The notes beneath the pieces are model-generated. The model had not been told where the DNA came from, made no database searches, and was given only the letters and a program-made list of their open reading frames with translations. A DNA stretch of 13,691 nucleotides from NCBI GenBank assembly GCA_025963345.1, contig JAOPUS010000156.1, positions 1 through 13,691 of the forward strand, written 5' to 3'. Within the stretch, counting starts at the first letter, position 1, and each line of letters opens with the position of its first letter. The DNA is from Blastococcus sp. Its GTDB lineage: Bacteria; Actinomycetota; Actinomycetes; Mycobacteriales; Geodermatophilaceae. Shown here piece after piece: positions 12,528-13,691 of the stretch. The position numbers were made by a program, and so were the translations under genes.

Positions 12528-13691
12528 ATGGAGCACTGGATCTCGCACGCCATCTGGTGGCAGGTGTACCCGCTGGGGGCCACGGGCGCCGAGCGCCAGG
12601 CGCTGCCGCCCGGAGCCGCGGCGGTCCCGCGGCTGACGGAGGTGCAGGCCTGGCTGCCGCACCTGGTCGGGCTGGGCTGCAACGGGCTGGCGCTCGGCCC
12701 GGTCTTCGAGTCCTCGACACACGGCTACGACACCGTCGACCACCTGTGCGTCGACCGGCGGCTCGGCACCGAGCAGGACCTGCAGGACCTGATCGACGCC
12801 TGCCATGCCCGCGGTGTCCGGGTGCTGCTCGACGGTGTCTTCAACCACGTCGGAAGGGAGTTCCCGCGCTTCCGCGAGGTGCTCGAGCAGGGGCCGGGCG
12901 GCCCGGCAGCGTCCTGGTTCGACATCGACGCCTCCCGCCCCGGCCCGGACGGCTTCGGCTACCGCGACTTCGAGGGGCACTCCGGGCTGGTCGCGCTGGA
13001 CCACGGCAACCCGGAGGTGGCCGACCACGTCGCCCGGGTCATGACCTACTGGTGCGACCGCGGCGTGGACGCCTGGCGGCTGGATGCCGCCTACGCCGTC
13101 CCCACGGCGTTCTGGCGCGACGTCCTGCCCCGCGTCCGGGACCGGCACCCCGACGTCTGGATCGTCGGCGAGGTGCTGCACGGGGACTACGCCCGCTACG
13201 TCGCCGATTCCGGCGTCGACTCGGTGACCCAGTACGAGCTGTGGAAGGCGGTCTGGAGCTCGCTGAACGACCGGAACCTGTTCGAGCTGGCGCACGCGCT
13301 GCGCCGGCACGGGGAGATGGTGCGCGCCTTCCTGCCGCAGACGTTCGTCGGCAACCACGACGTCACCCGCCTGGCCAGCCGGCTCGACGACGGGCGCCAC
13401 CTGCCGCTGGCCCTCGCGCTGCTGTTCGCGCTGCCCGGCATCCCGACCGTCTACTACGGCGACGAGTTCGGCCTGCGCGGCGTCAAGGAGGACCGGGCCG
13501 GAGGGGACGACGCCGTCCGGCCACGGTTGCCGGAGAGCGCGGAACCGCCAGGTCCCGAGGCGGTGGCCATCGCTGATCTGCACCGCCTCCTGATCGGCGT
13601 GCGCCGCCGGCACCCCTGGGTGGCCGACGCCGCCATCGAGGAACCCGACGTGCTGAGCAACGACGTCCTCGCCGTCCGGCTCACGTCGGGC
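12528..13691 (+). CDS. GH13 alpha-amylase family enzyme (3' end outside window)
   Basis: The frame is open from ATG 12528 to the window end (388 codons, no stop), giving most of the catalytic (beta/alpha)8 barrel of a GH13 glycoside hydrolase or transglycosidase. The four conserved regions are present: DGVFNHVG (102-109), DAWRLDAAY with nucleophile Asp186, IVGEVL with acid/base Glu215, and FVGNHDV with Asp278. The chain begins directly with the barrel (HAIWWQVYPLG) and has no signal peptide or N-terminal starch-binding domain, so it should be cytoplasmic. The substrate cannot be assigned; an intracellular alpha-glucosidase, cyclomaltodextrinase-like or glucanotransferase role are all possible. 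No strong ribosome-binding site is present: GAGG lies only 3 nt before the ATG, and CAGTGT 6 nt upstream is a poor -10. The 162 bp upstream separates it from the divergent phosphatase remnant. Confidence 0.93.
   Translation, partial: MEHWISHAIWWQVYPLGATGAERQALPPGAAAVPRLTEVQAWLPHLVGLGCNGLALGPVFESSTHGYDTVDHLCVDRRLGTEQDLQDLIDACHARGVRVLLDGVFNHVGREFPRFREVLEQGPGGPAASWFDIDASRPGPDGFGYRDFEGHSGLVALDHGNPEVADHVARVMTYWCDRGVDAWRLDAAYAVPTAFWRDVLPRVRDRHPDVWIVGEVLHGDYARYVADSGVDSVTQYELWKAVWSSLNDRNLFELAHALRRHGEMVRAFLPQTFVGNHDVTRLASRLDDGRHLPLALALLFALPGIPTVYYGDEFGLRGVKEDRAGGDDAVRPRLPESAEPPGPEAVAIADLHRLLIGVRRRHPWVADAAIEEPDVLSNDVLAVRLTSG

Noticed and set aside
12557..13576. A 339-codon plus-strand frame overlapping the end of the window
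   Set aside because: It is a shifted reading of the GH13 gene. The true frame from 12528 has all four GH13 motifs and merely lacks a stop because the window ends.
10278..13613. A 1,111-codon minus-strand open frame covering dctA and the antisense of the GH13 gene
   Set aside because: Only the dctA part (from ATG 11657, with AGGAGGA) resembles a protein. The rest is the phosphatase remnant read in one frame plus the antisense of a clear GH13 gene, kept open by high GC.

Overview
The window is about 70% GC, with strongly GC-ending codons, frequent GTG starts and a mycothiol-type maleylpyruvate isomerase. It comes from a high-GC actinobacterium. The gene content and the leaderless TAGNNT-start arrangement would suit a Geodermatophilaceae-like or related soil genus, but the genus is a guess. 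Nothing indicates a phage, plasmid, insertion sequence, CRISPR array, tRNA or rRNA.

Layout. 1-377 is the 3' part of an HxlR-type regulator. 389-2872 (minus) is a tight three-gene run: a lipoyl-less 2-oxoacid dehydrogenase-type acyltransferase, then an aminodeoxychorismate synthase component I (pabB-like), then a UPF0303 protein. 2873-3388 has no convincing gene. 3389-4966 (plus) holds a subtilisin-family protease without a signal peptide and, 24 bp downstream, a 75-residue protein that looks like a free-standing subtilase propeptide/inhibitor (I9-like).

4977-9559 is a complete gentisate pathway. On the minus strand, in transcription order, are gentisate 1,2-dioxygenase, fumarylpyruvate hydrolase, mycothiol-dependent maleylpyruvate isomerase and 3-hydroxybenzoate 6-hydroxylase. 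The first three are joined by 4-bp stop/start overlaps. A divergent IclR regulator (GenR-like) lies across an 80-bp control region that carries a perfect ATTCC-N7-GGAAT inverted repeat. Together the enzymes would convert 3-hydroxybenzoate via gentisate, maleylpyruvate and fumarylpyruvate to fumarate plus pyruvate. No aromatic-acid transporter is present.

9570-10145 (plus) is a DHFR/RibD-C-like reductase. 10278-11657 (minus) is a DctA-type dicarboxylate symporter. 11770-12365 (minus) is the decayed remains of a PAP2-family phosphatase, with all three minus frames in use and the catalytic SGH changed to SGD. 12528-13691 (plus) is the 5' part of a GH13 alpha-amylase-family enzyme that runs off the window.

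The points most worth a second look are the protease plus separate propeptide-like protein pair, the GenR-type operator overlapping a leaderless promoter, the repeated TAGNNT-N7/8-start arrangement (in two places the TAG is also the stop codon of the gene before), and the PAP2 pseudogene.
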